A DNA stretch of 62,958 nucleotides. It comes from Legionella quinlivanii. GTDB lineage: Bacteria; Pseudomonadota; Gammaproteobacteria; Legionellales; Legionellaceae. Shown here piece by piece: positions 43,129 to 50,679 of this stretch (the first letter of the stretch is position 1; each line of letters starts with the position of its first letter). The stretch lies in the NCBI RefSeq assembly GCF_003265995.1, contig NZ_MVJN01000016.1, positions 1 to 62,958 of the forward strand, written 5' to 3'. Both the position numbers and the translations under genes were made by a program. The notes under the pieces were generated by a model. That model did no database searches. It worked only from the letters and a program-made list of their open reading frames with translations, and was not told the origin of the DNA.

Positions 43129-43764
43129 GTGGATCTAATCGAAAAAATCGACAATCAGCTGCACAATTTACTGCCTTATGACGGTATAGTGCATTATTAC
43201 GGTTCAGTTCTGACCCGCGAAATGGCAGATGCCTATTATCGGGCATTAATAGATGAGATCCTCTGGCAAAATGATGAAGCGATAATCTTTGGAAAAAAAG
43301 TGATTACCAGGCGTAAAGTGGCCTGGTATGCCGATAAACCTTTTTCATATACTTATTCAGGAGTTACCAAAACAGCTCTTCCCTGGCTTCCTGTTTTGGA
43401 GGAGTTGAAGACCATCGTCGAAAAAGAAAGCCAGGAAACCTATAACTCCTGTCTGCTCAATTTATATCATGATGGCAGTGAAGGCATGGCCTGGCATAGC
43501 GATGGCGAAAAAGATTTACTAAAAAACGGTGCTATTGGTTCACTGAGTTTTGGCGCTGAACGGAAATTTTGTTTTAAACATAAGAAAAGCAAAGAAATTG
43601 TTTCTAAAGTTTTAGAGCATGGCAGTTTGCTGGTGATGAAAGGTGTTACCCAGACCCATTGGCTTCACCGCCTGCCACCAACGAAAGCCAGGCATCTGTC
43701 ACGAGTAAATTTAACATTCCGAAGTATTGTTGGAACCAATGCGTCTCTCTGGCATACCGAATAA
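43129..43764 (+). CDS. alkB: AlkB-family DNA/RNA dealkylase
   Basis: A 2-oxoglutarate/Fe(II) dioxygenase that reverses N-alkyl damage. Motifs: ITRRKVAWYADKPFSYTYSG (substrate lid), NLYHDGSEGMAWHSDGE (iron HxD), SLSFGAERKFCFKHK, GVTQTHWLHRLPP (iron His) and HLSRVNLTFR (oxoglutarate Arg). GTG 43129 with AGAGG upstream gives 211 residues. An in-frame ATG 45 bases earlier lies inside ada. Coupled with ada, it makes an alkylation-repair operon. Confidence 0.92.
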   Translation: MDLIEKIDNQLHNLLPYDGIVHYYGSVLTREMADAYYRALIDEILWQNDEAIIFGKKVITRRKVAWYADKPFSYTYSGVTKTALPWLPVLEELKTIVEKESQETYNSCLLNLYHDGSEGMAWHSDGEKDLLKNGAIGSLSFGAERKFCFKHKKSKEIVSKVLEHGSLLVMKGVTQTHWLHRLPPTKARHLSRVNLTFRSIVGTNASLWHTE

Positions 43765-43771
43765 GGATTCA

Positions 43772-43872
43772 GAGCGAACAAAGTTCGCTCGATCCTGAAA
43801 TTATTCCATCTTTGAATTCGGTATGGTTTTTGGCGAGAATTGGCTGTACGTAAGGCATACAGCCAAATTCGC
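43772..43872. terminator. Tandem hairpins between alkB and the convergent acyltransferase
   Basis: GAGCGAAC-AAA-GTTCGCTC at 43772-43790 is followed by a longer stem, GCGAGAATTGGCTGTA (43833-43848) with TACAGCCAAATTCGC (43858-43872). They fill the 115-bp gap between convergent stops and likely terminate both transcripts. Confidence 0.65.
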
Positions 43873-43879
43873 TTTGCAA

Positions 43880-44887
43880 TCAGGAGCTTAAACTCATTCC
43901 TGCTGCAGTGGGTTCTTCGAGTTTCGCTAATTCCTTTTTAGAGTTTAAAAGTTGTCGCTCTAAACTATTCACCCTAACTTTTGTATCCCAGATTGTGAGA
44001 TGCGTCTTATCAGCAATTTCTTTTTTAATTGCTTTTAACTCTTTATCACTTATTTCATGGTGTCGAAAATGAGAATAAAGCTCAGCACAAATCCCCCGGA
44101 TTTTTTCCTCTTCACTTAAGTCTTTATTTTCTTCTCTTAGATGAAAATCGATAGTACCGCATTCTGTCACTTTGATATTATTCATGTGGATTAAAGAGAA
44201 CAAAGCACGGTAGACTTTATTATCTCGCAGCCATACAGGAAGAAGGGAGTTATTTACACACCAAATTCCACTCAATCCCAACACTTTTACGGGTATTTTG
44301 TGCTCGATGGCAAGTTTGGCAGCTCCCGAGTAAACCATTGGCGGCTCCTTCCCTAGCAGGCGAAAGTTGCCTTGGGGGAAAAGTACAACGCAGCCATTTT
44401 CATTTAATGCCTGGCTTGCGCGTTCAAGTGCCGCAAAATTGGCAGAGCGTCCATCACTGGCTTTTGCTTTATCCCCTTCAACCGGTATGGTTTTAAACAT
44501 CTTCAAGGTGGAAGCAATACCAGGGATGCTATTAAAATTAGTTGTGGCAAGGAATTGCGGAGGGTTGCCCTTCATTTTGGATGCAACAACCAGGGCTTCG
44601 ACGCTTGTGCAATGAGGTCCTATTGCGATTAAGTCTTTCTCAGTATTGTTTATCGTCAGGTCGTCAGCTTTGGTATGCCACATATTAATGATAAATACTA
44701 AAGCGCCGGCAATAATCCGAGCCAAACGGCTTTCATAATTTAATCGATTATTGGATTCGGCGTATTTAGCGGCCAGTGCAAGCATGCCTACACTAAAGCT
44801 TGCAAAGAGAACCAGCATCGTATAGGTGCTCGCTCCAGAATCGCTTTCGTCATTTTGCATGCCCGCAGGGGAATCAAAAGTATACAT
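43880..44887 (-). CDS. PlsC-like lysophosphatidic acid acyltransferase family protein
   Basis: A 335-residue protein. Two hydrophobic segments lie near the N-terminus (YTMLVLFASFSVGMLALAA, ARIIAGALVFIINMW). An acyltransferase core follows: AIGPHCTSVEALVVAS (the HX4D motif appears as HX4E), NFNSIPGIASTLKMFKTIPVEGD, VVLFPQGNFRLLGKEP (FPEGTR equivalent) and KIPVKVLGLSGIW. A charged helical tail (VRVNSLERQLLNSKKELAKLEE) follows. Expected to acylate a lysophospholipid, but the altered catalytic motif leaves this open. Confidence 0.75.
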   Translation of the reverse strand: MYTFDSPAGMQNDESDSGASTYTMLVLFASFSVGMLALAAKYAESNNRLNYESRLARIIAGALVFIINMWHTKADDLTINNTEKDLIAIGPHCTSVEALVVASKMKGNPPQFLATTNFNSIPGIASTLKMFKTIPVEGDKAKASDGRSANFAALERASQALNENGCVVLFPQGNFRLLGKEPPMVYSGAAKLAIEHKIPVKVLGLSGIWCVNNSLLPVWLRDNKVYRALFSLIHMNNIKVTECGTIDFHLREENKDLSEEEKIRGICAELYSHFRHHEISDKELKAIKKEIADKTHLTIWDTKVRVNSLERQLLNSKKELAKLEEPTAAGMSLSS

Positions 44888-45098
44888 GAATTACTCCTTA
44901 ATAAACAAAAGGTTATTAACTTATTCGATTGAGCCTTTATCCAGGTTCTGTGAACCTAAGCATCCCTATATAAGGAAAACTAATCCGGCGCCCGAGTAAC
45001 TATGCCTTATTTGCGTGCAAAATGGAATCAAAGTGACTAGAAGATGTTATTTTAATTTCAGCTGTCAATTAATAAGCAGCTGTAAAACCGTCATTCGT

Positions 45099-47414
45099 TT
45101 ATCCTGTGGTCAACATCCCGCAGGAGATGCCAGTTACAGTGATTCTCAACAGAGGTAAATCTTTTCTTTTCATAGCCTCAATTTGAATGAGATTTAAAGG
45201 ATGAACCATTGTAGATCTCAATTGTATACTTTCACCAAGCCAGGGCTGATGGAAGCAAAAGTCTTTCTCACCGGTTATTTCATAAAAGAACAGAATGCTT
45301 GAGTCCAGTTCGTTTTGAAAAGGCTTAAGATATTCATCAGAGCCGGTTAATTGATATAAATATTGTTCCCAGACCGGTAAATATACCTTGGAAAGGGTGA
45401 CCCCTAATTGTTTAACAAAGGCTGCAAAAAGAGCATTTTCTTTATAAAGGGCTTTTAGCTTGTTCTGCTCCTCATCCCTAAGCTCAAGCCAGGTAGAACC
45501 AATACCCCACCAGGTTGGGAAAAGAAGCCTTGTTTGTGTCCAGCACAAAATCCAGGGAATCGCGCGAAGTTTTCTCTGATCAGGCCCTGATTTGCGCTTG
45601 GTAGGCCGCGAGCCAATTTTAAGCTCGTTTAGAAAATGATAGGGGGATGCCTGTTCAATCGTAGGCCAGAACCATTCGCTTTGAATCAGTGTTTTATATT
45701 TCTGACTCACTTTGGCTGAGAATGATTGCAGAGCTTCAGGATATTCATTGACAGTGTTTGTTTCTTTTTGCGCGTAAATATCAAGAAATTTATCAATCTG
45801 GCTCTTAAGAATTGAATTCGAACCAAAAAGCCTTGCGACCATTTCACCCTGAATGGTTGCTTTATAATTAGACATTAATTCCTTGGACCAGGAGGCCGTT
45901 TGCTCTTTAATATCCCCGCCTCCTCGCTCAATGCTGCCGCCGGAGCCATGAAAAAAGATGGGGCAGAGTCCCTTGCTTTCGAGAGTGGATTGAATGCGTC
46001 CCAAACTTTGAGCAATCATAAGCCGAGAAGGTAAAACGCCATTCTCTTTGGAGGAATCGGAGTACCCCAGCATGACTTCGTAGTTACCATTCCACTGTTC
46101 AATATGCTTTTGCCTGATATCTTCGGTGATCGACTCATTTAGAATTGCATCAGCGCTGGTTAAGGCGAGTTGATTCTCAAAAAGAGGAACAACCGGAAGG
46201 GCATAAGTTTGGAAGATTTGCCTGACCAGCGTGATTCCATTTCTTATATCTTCAGCGGACTCAACCATACTGAGAATAAAACCGCGAATATAATTTTTGG
46301 GATCTGTTCCATGAGTTATTGAATAAACCTGTTCAAGCATTCGGGTGATGGTGGTTTTTTTGGGGCTGATTAAACTCTCTTTTACGATAGCTGAATCCTC
46401 TCTAAGCTCTAAGGGAATGACCAAAGCGGGATAGAGCTGAAAAATGCTTGAAATAATTGAAAATTGCTCGGGAATGAAATGAAAGAACGCCATGCTATTG
46501 GCTTGGAGATCGCTTAAATCATGTTTAAATGCGGATACTTTTTCATTATCCTTTTCGCGAATCTTTCCAAGATTCTGCGCGCTTTTGACAAGCTTAAGCA
46601 ATTGATTAGTTAAGGCTTTGTTTTCGGCTAATGCGGTCGAGAGTCTGGCAATTTCAATGATTTCTTTCAGTAATTCCTGAATGTGGCGAATAAAAAAGGA
46701 TCGAGAGAGCTCGAGACTTTTCACCATTATTTTCTCGTCGACACCCGAATGACCATCTTTATCCCCACCGACCCAGGTCCGCAATTGAACGGGAATGCCT
46801 TCCGCCAGAAAGGAATGATACAAATTAATGTTATGTGGATTGAGCGCGTACTGATAAATATAGCGCGCTTCATCTTCCACGCTGGGCTTCTCGTGATAGG
46901 AAATGCTAATCTGCAGTGAAATTTTAAGCATCTGATCAAAGCAGGATTCGTTCACCAGGTAGGGAGATTTGAGTGATTCCACAAGACAATCGCGAATTGA
47001 CTTGAAAAGCTTTAAAAATTCATTGGTCCGCGCTTCGGTGGGATGTGCCGTTAATACATAATGAATCCCTTGAGGTTTGTCAGGATAAACCCTTTCTTCT
47101 CTCTGATTAATACGAAAAATACGATAGGCGCTTTCGCAGGCGTTAATCAGCTCCATCATCAGCGAAAACGCATGCGCTATTTGATAGAGCTGATGTCGGT
47201 TTAGTGTGGAAAGACTGGTTTGTAATTCAAGCAGGGCATTTTTTAGCGTTAACGCATCCCTGCCTATGGTGTCCTGCATTGCAATACGGATATGCTCAAA
47301 TCGTTCAAAGGCCTCTATTCCATACACGTCTTCAATGGCCTTCCCTAAACGAGAAAGTGACCATGAAACCATACGGCCAAGTTCTCTTGGCAGATGAGAG
47401 ACATTTTGCTTCAT
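45099..47414 (-). CDS. ppc: Phosphoenolpyruvate carboxylase
   Basis: Adds bicarbonate to PEP to make oxaloacetate, refilling the TCA cycle. Key motifs: VLTAHPTEARTNE (catalytic His), VQLRTWVGGDKDGHSGV, MLGYSDSSKENG, FFHGSGGSIERGGGD, KIGSRPTKRK with LRAIPWILCWTQTRLLFPTWWG, and the terminal RITVTGISCGMLTTG. At 771 residues it is about 100 shorter than E. coli Ppc (883). The N-terminus is complete (LGRMVSWSLSRLGKAIEDVYG), so the difference lies in internal loops. Monocistronic. Confidence 0.95.
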   Translation of the reverse strand: MKQNVSHLPRELGRMVSWSLSRLGKAIEDVYGIEAFERFEHIRIAMQDTIGRDALTLKNALLELQTSLSTLNRHQLYQIAHAFSLMMELINACESAYRIFRINQREERVYPDKPQGIHYVLTAHPTEARTNEFLKLFKSIRDCLVESLKSPYLVNESCFDQMLKISLQISISYHEKPSVEDEARYIYQYALNPHNINLYHSFLAEGIPVQLRTWVGGDKDGHSGVDEKIMVKSLELSRSFFIRHIQELLKEIIEIARLSTALAENKALTNQLLKLVKSAQNLGKIREKDNEKVSAFKHDLSDLQANSMAFFHFIPEQFSIISSIFQLYPALVIPLELREDSAIVKESLISPKKTTITRMLEQVYSITHGTDPKNYIRGFILSMVESAEDIRNGITLVRQIFQTYALPVVPLFENQLALTSADAILNESITEDIRQKHIEQWNGNYEVMLGYSDSSKENGVLPSRLMIAQSLGRIQSTLESKGLCPIFFHGSGGSIERGGGDIKEQTASWSKELMSNYKATIQGEMVARLFGSNSILKSQIDKFLDIYAQKETNTVNEYPEALQSFSAKVSQKYKTLIQSEWFWPTIEQASPYHFLNELKIGSRPTKRKSGPDQRKLRAIPWILCWTQTRLLFPTWWGIGSTWLELRDEEQNKLKALYKENALFAAFVKQLGVTLSKVYLPVWEQYLYQLTGSDEYLKPFQNELDSSILFFYEITGEKDFCFHQPWLGESIQLRSTMVHPLNLIQIEAMKRKDLPLLRITVTGISCGMLTTG

Positions 47415-47615
47415 TAAAACTCCGATTTTAGAGGCTGTCGACTAAATCCTTACTGCGCACGCCATTGAATTTAAATCATTTTATCGTAAGCATTGTAATA
47501 CATTTATGTAGAGGGGGAAATGCTTGGGGAAAGCGCTTTCTTAAGCAAAGTGTTGGGTATGGGGTTGATTTATAAATAATGCTATTATGGGCAAAGCTTC
47601 AACCTAAGACTCGTT

Positions 47616-48581
47616 ATGAATGATTTAACTTTAAAGGAACTACTTTCGACAATTCATAGCTTTGAAGATTATGAAAAGCTCAAATCCTTAATTGAAAATG
47701 ATCTGGTGAAAGCAATTATAAATAAACACCAATTGCCCGAGGCTGCATTAACTTTATTTCCTGATGGAACCAACATTGTTTTTTCGTTCGGGACTAAGGT
47801 CATTAAAATTTTTCCCCCTGTACATCAAACTCAGTTTAAAAGTGAACGCCTGATATTAAAGCATCTGGATGGAAAGTTATCAGTAAGAACACCCAGACTT
47901 GAAGAAGAGGGAGAGCTATTCGGTTGGCCTTATCTAATTATCAGCCGGCTTGAGGGAACGCTTTTAGAGACTCTCTGGGAAACGATGCCCCAAAATAATA
48001 AAATGGTGATTCTTCATGAGCTGGGAGAACTCATTCGGGAAGTGCATACTTTATCCACAGAAGGGCTTGAGGCGATTGATTGCCATTGGCCGCAATTTAT
48101 TGAAAAACAAATTGCCCAATGCGTAACAAACCACCAGAACAAGGGATTTCCACCAGTGCTGCTGAAGCAGCTTCCTGATTATCTTGATTCGGCTAAGGAA
48201 TTAGTCACATCCATTAAAAAGCCAGTTATTTTAACGGGTGAGTATACTCCAATGAATTTCCTGGTTAATCACAAAGAGGATATGTGGCATATCAGTGGAT
48301 TGATTGACTTTGGCGATGCAATGTTAGGTTTGCCAGAATATGATTTGCTGGGCCCTGGAGCTTTTCTAATTCAAGGCGACAAACAATTACTAGAGACATT
48401 TTTAATAGCTTATGGATATTCTTCCTCTGAGTTAACAGGCAAATTAAGTCATCAGCTGACCGCATTAATGCTGCTTCACCAATACAGTAATCTGAAGGTT
48501 CAGATTAGAATTGCAAACTGGGAAGAGCAGGTTCAAAGTCTGGAAGATCTTGAGAGTCTGGTATGGGGGGTTAAGAGATAG
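47616..48581 (+). CDS. APH-family phosphotransferase-like protein
   Basis: A 321-residue kinase-fold protein. N-lobe: GTNIVFSFGTKVIKIFPP, with Lys for ATP; YLIISRLEGTLLE hinge; LGELIREVHTL. The catalytic loop reads LTGEYTPMNFLVN where LxHGDxxxxN is usual, so the His is Thr and the catalytic Asp is Glu. The metal-binding IDFGDAMLGLPEYDLLGPG is intact. It could be a kinase with altered chemistry, a small-molecule-binding pseudokinase, or an aminoglycoside/homoserine-type kinase; none is provable by eye. Confidence 0.8.
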   Translation: MNDLTLKELLSTIHSFEDYEKLKSLIENDLVKAIINKHQLPEAALTLFPDGTNIVFSFGTKVIKIFPPVHQTQFKSERLILKHLDGKLSVRTPRLEEEGELFGWPYLIISRLEGTLLETLWETMPQNNKMVILHELGELIREVHTLSTEGLEAIDCHWPQFIEKQIAQCVTNHQNKGFPPVLLKQLPDYLDSAKELVTSIKKPVILTGEYTPMNFLVNHKEDMWHISGLIDFGDAMLGLPEYDLLGPGAFLIQGDKQLLETFLIAYGYSSSELTGKLSHQLTALMLLHQYSNLKVQIRIANWEEQVQSLEDLESLVWGVKR

Positions 48582-48827
48582 TTTTAAATTCCAGTCGCTT
48601 AGAAAAAAAACTTCAATAAATACTCCCATGACAGTAATTTCGGGCCGAGAATGGTTAGTCAAAACTATATCATGAATCGATACAGGATATATGATATACT
48701 CAAGGATGAATTTGCCATTGAAAACCATCCAATATCTGCTTTGTCATTGCGAATGAGAAATTCTCTCATCTGAGTGAAATGCGATGTTTGCTTATGATTC
48801 ACATTTTTAAAAAATAGGATAAACCCA

Positions 48828-49166
48828 ATGACCCAACTATGCCCAGAATGCAATTCAGAATATACCTATGCCAGTGGTACGCTATTTGTTTGCTCGCAAT
48901 GTTCCTATGAATGGCCTCAAGAGACGGAACAACAGCAAGAGGATCATACAAAAGTGGTTAAAGACGCGCATGGGACGGTGTTAAACGATGGCGATACCAT
49001 TAGTGTGATTAAAGATTTAAAAATCAAGGGATCTTCCCAAGTGGTTAAGGTCGGAACAAAAGTAAGAAACATCCGTCTGGCTCCTGATGAAGATCATAAT
49101 ATAGACTGTAAAATTGAAGGAATTGGGCCAATGAAACTCAAATCAGAGTTTGTGAAAAAAGCCTAG
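48828..49166 (+). CDS. yjdM: YjdM/PhnA-family zinc-ribbon protein
   Basis: A 112-residue protein with N-terminal zinc ribbon [10 protein letters not shown]...[10 protein letters not shown] and the conserved C-terminal domain [28 protein letters not shown] followed by GTKVRNIRL and [18 protein letters not shown]. Despite the old PhnA name, the role in alkylphosphonate use is doubtful. Stand-alone. Confidence 0.94.
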   Translation: MTQLCPECNSEYTYASGTLFVCSQCSYEWPQETEQQQEDHTKVVKDAHGTVLNDGDTISVIKDLKIKGSSQVVKVGTKVRNIRLAPDEDHNIDCKIEGIGPMKLKSEFVKKA

Positions 49167-49217
49167 GCGTTTTTTATATCAGAACTGGAACCAAGGCAGG
49201 ATATTATTCTGCCTGAA

Positions 49218-50012
49218 TCAGTATTTGTCTGAATATATTCGGGTAATCCGCTTGAATAGTGTGAGTAACTTAATGTTTAGCTTGTTTTCTAAATCGAGTA
49301 CATTCTTTTGGTATTTACTTAGTGGGCTTCCACGGTTTTTTCGAGCAAATAAAATATAATTTCCACTGAGAGAGAGACCTGCAAATACTTCAGAGAAATA
49401 ACCCTGCAGGCACTGAATGAAACTTGAATTATATTCTGGAAGTTGATGGTAGTTCACTACAAGCCATCCACTATTATCCAAAATTCTATGGCATTGCAGA
49501 ATGAATTTTTTTTGTATTTGAAAAGGATCCATTCCCTGCTTTTGGTACATGTCCGCAAAAATAATCTGAGTGCTTTGTTCTTCGCTTTGATGCATTGCTT
49601 TTTGTGCGTCAGAAATCACTACATTAATATTGGGGTGGGTTGGCATCAAAAAGAAATTGAGAGCGACCTCATGCACTTTCTTACGAAGTTCAATGGCGTG
49701 GATAGTGCATTGAGGTATAAGGTAGTGCAAGGCGTGAAGAAGACTTCCACCACCAAGGCCTAAAATAGTCACGTGCTTAGGATGAACAAAGGCGAGGACT
49801 AGTAGCATGATTCGGCAGTATTCATGAGCCGGAATATGAGGTTCTTTCAAATTCAGGCAGCTTTGTTCATAAATGGGATCAAAGGCGAGGATCCTGTTCA
49901 TTTTCTTGTCAATGACGAGTATTTCACCCCAGCGATCTCTGGTGCGATAAATAATAGCATCACCAAAAAAATCTTTCTCATTTCGATTAGGTCGTGTGAA
50001 TGCTGAAAACAT
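49218..50012 (-). CDS. Spermidine-synthase-like SAM-binding protein
   Basis: A 264-residue protein. FFGDAIIYRTRDRWGEILVIDKK forms the beta-hairpin N-terminal domain, then Rossmann motif I is VTILGLGGGSLLHALHYLIP, followed by HAIELRKKVHEVALNFF and VVISDAQKAM. The aminopropyltransferase acidic catalytic loop appears as IIFADMYQKQGMDPFQI (usual DxxDP lacking one Asp). Polyamine synthesis or a methyltransferase role are both possible. ATG 50012 with AAGGA five bases upstream is the best start. Confidence 0.78.
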   Translation of the reverse strand: MFSAFTRPNRNEKDFFGDAIIYRTRDRWGEILVIDKKMNRILAFDPIYEQSCLNLKEPHIPAHEYCRIMLLVLAFVHPKHVTILGLGGGSLLHALHYLIPQCTIHAIELRKKVHEVALNFFLMPTHPNINVVISDAQKAMHQSEEQSTQIIFADMYQKQGMDPFQIQKKFILQCHRILDNSGWLVVNYHQLPEYNSSFIQCLQGYFSEVFAGLSLSGNYILFARKNRGSPLSKYQKNVLDLENKLNIKLLTLFKRITRIYSDKY

Positions 50013-50120
50013 GATATTCCTTAAGATAGCAGGGTGCATCAACAGTGCTTTAAAATAAAACAATTGATGAATTGATTCTGGAACACTAATTTATTGGTAG
50101 AAGTGTATCCTCAACAGGAT

Positions 50121-50139
50121 TATATCATATACCGATATT
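50121..50139. promoter_or_regulatory. Operator-like site downstream of higA-like gene
   Basis: TATATCATATACCGATATT has inverted halves TATATC and GATAT. It matches the site upstream of the antitoxin gene (50512-50530) at 17 of 19 bases. It lies in the gap between the antitoxin stop and the spermidine-synthase-like gene's start region, so it could be an operator for that gene. Confidence 0.5.
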
Positions 50140-50191
50140 CGATTTAAATCTTAATGGAATGGACAGAGGCCTTCCTGAGGAATCGATAGGG

Positions 50192-50485
50192 TTAACGTTC
50201 AATCTGCGGCAAAGGACTAACCGTCGTATGGGTTTGTCTGGCTCGCCATAGATCCCATTTTTGTTGAATATTGAGCCAAAACTCTGGCTCTGTGCCTAAG
50301 GATTCTGCAAATGATAGAGCGGAATCAGCAGTGACTCCTCGACGCATATTAACGATTTCATTAAGACGGGCATAGGTCCAGCCTAAATGTTCAGCAAATT
50401 GCTTTTGAGACAAATTAAGCGGCTCCAAAAAATCCTTCAATAAAACTTCCCCGGGGTGCGCTGGCGCTTTGCTGGTTGGTGTCAT
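50192..50485 (-). CDS. higA: HigA-family antitoxin (XRE), orphan
   Basis: A 97-residue protein typical of HigA/VapI: PAHPGEVLLKDFLEPLNLSQKQFAEHLGW, ARLNEIVNMRRGVTADSALSFAESLGTEPEFWLNIQQKWDLW. It binds its own operator and normally neutralises HigB, an mRNA interferase encoded just upstream. The 190 bp upstream contain no HigB-like frame, nor does the downstream side. Two near-identical inverted-repeat sites flank it. It may now be a plain repressor. Confidence 0.9.
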   Translation of the reverse strand: MTPTSKAPAHPGEVLLKDFLEPLNLSQKQFAEHLGWTYARLNEIVNMRRGVTADSALSFAESLGTEPEFWLNIQQKWDLWRARQTHTTVSPLPQIER

Positions 50486-50511
50486 AGTGCAAGAATAGTC
50501 GATTAGAAAAA

Positions 50512-50530
50512 TATATCTTATACCGATATA
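50512..50530. promoter_or_regulatory. Operator-like site upstream of higA-like gene
   Basis: TATATCTTATACCGATATA, inverted halves TATATC and GATATA with seven bases between, lies 27 bp upstream of the antitoxin ATG, in the right place for autorepression. Confidence 0.6.
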
Positions 50531-50679
50531 GAGGGTTTTGATAAAGAAATTTCACTATTTTATGTGCATTAAATTAAAAAATTATTTTGTATCGATTTTG
50601 GCGAGAGGATACTCCATATTATACGGATTGGAGATCACACAAACATCTCTGGAGAATCCTGTTTCTATATCGTAAGAAA

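Noticed and set aside
44888-45098. Possible small RNA or regulator between acyltransferase and ppc
   Set aside because: Only short weak inverted repeats (CAGCTG arms near 45060) and no promoter; nothing supports a feature.
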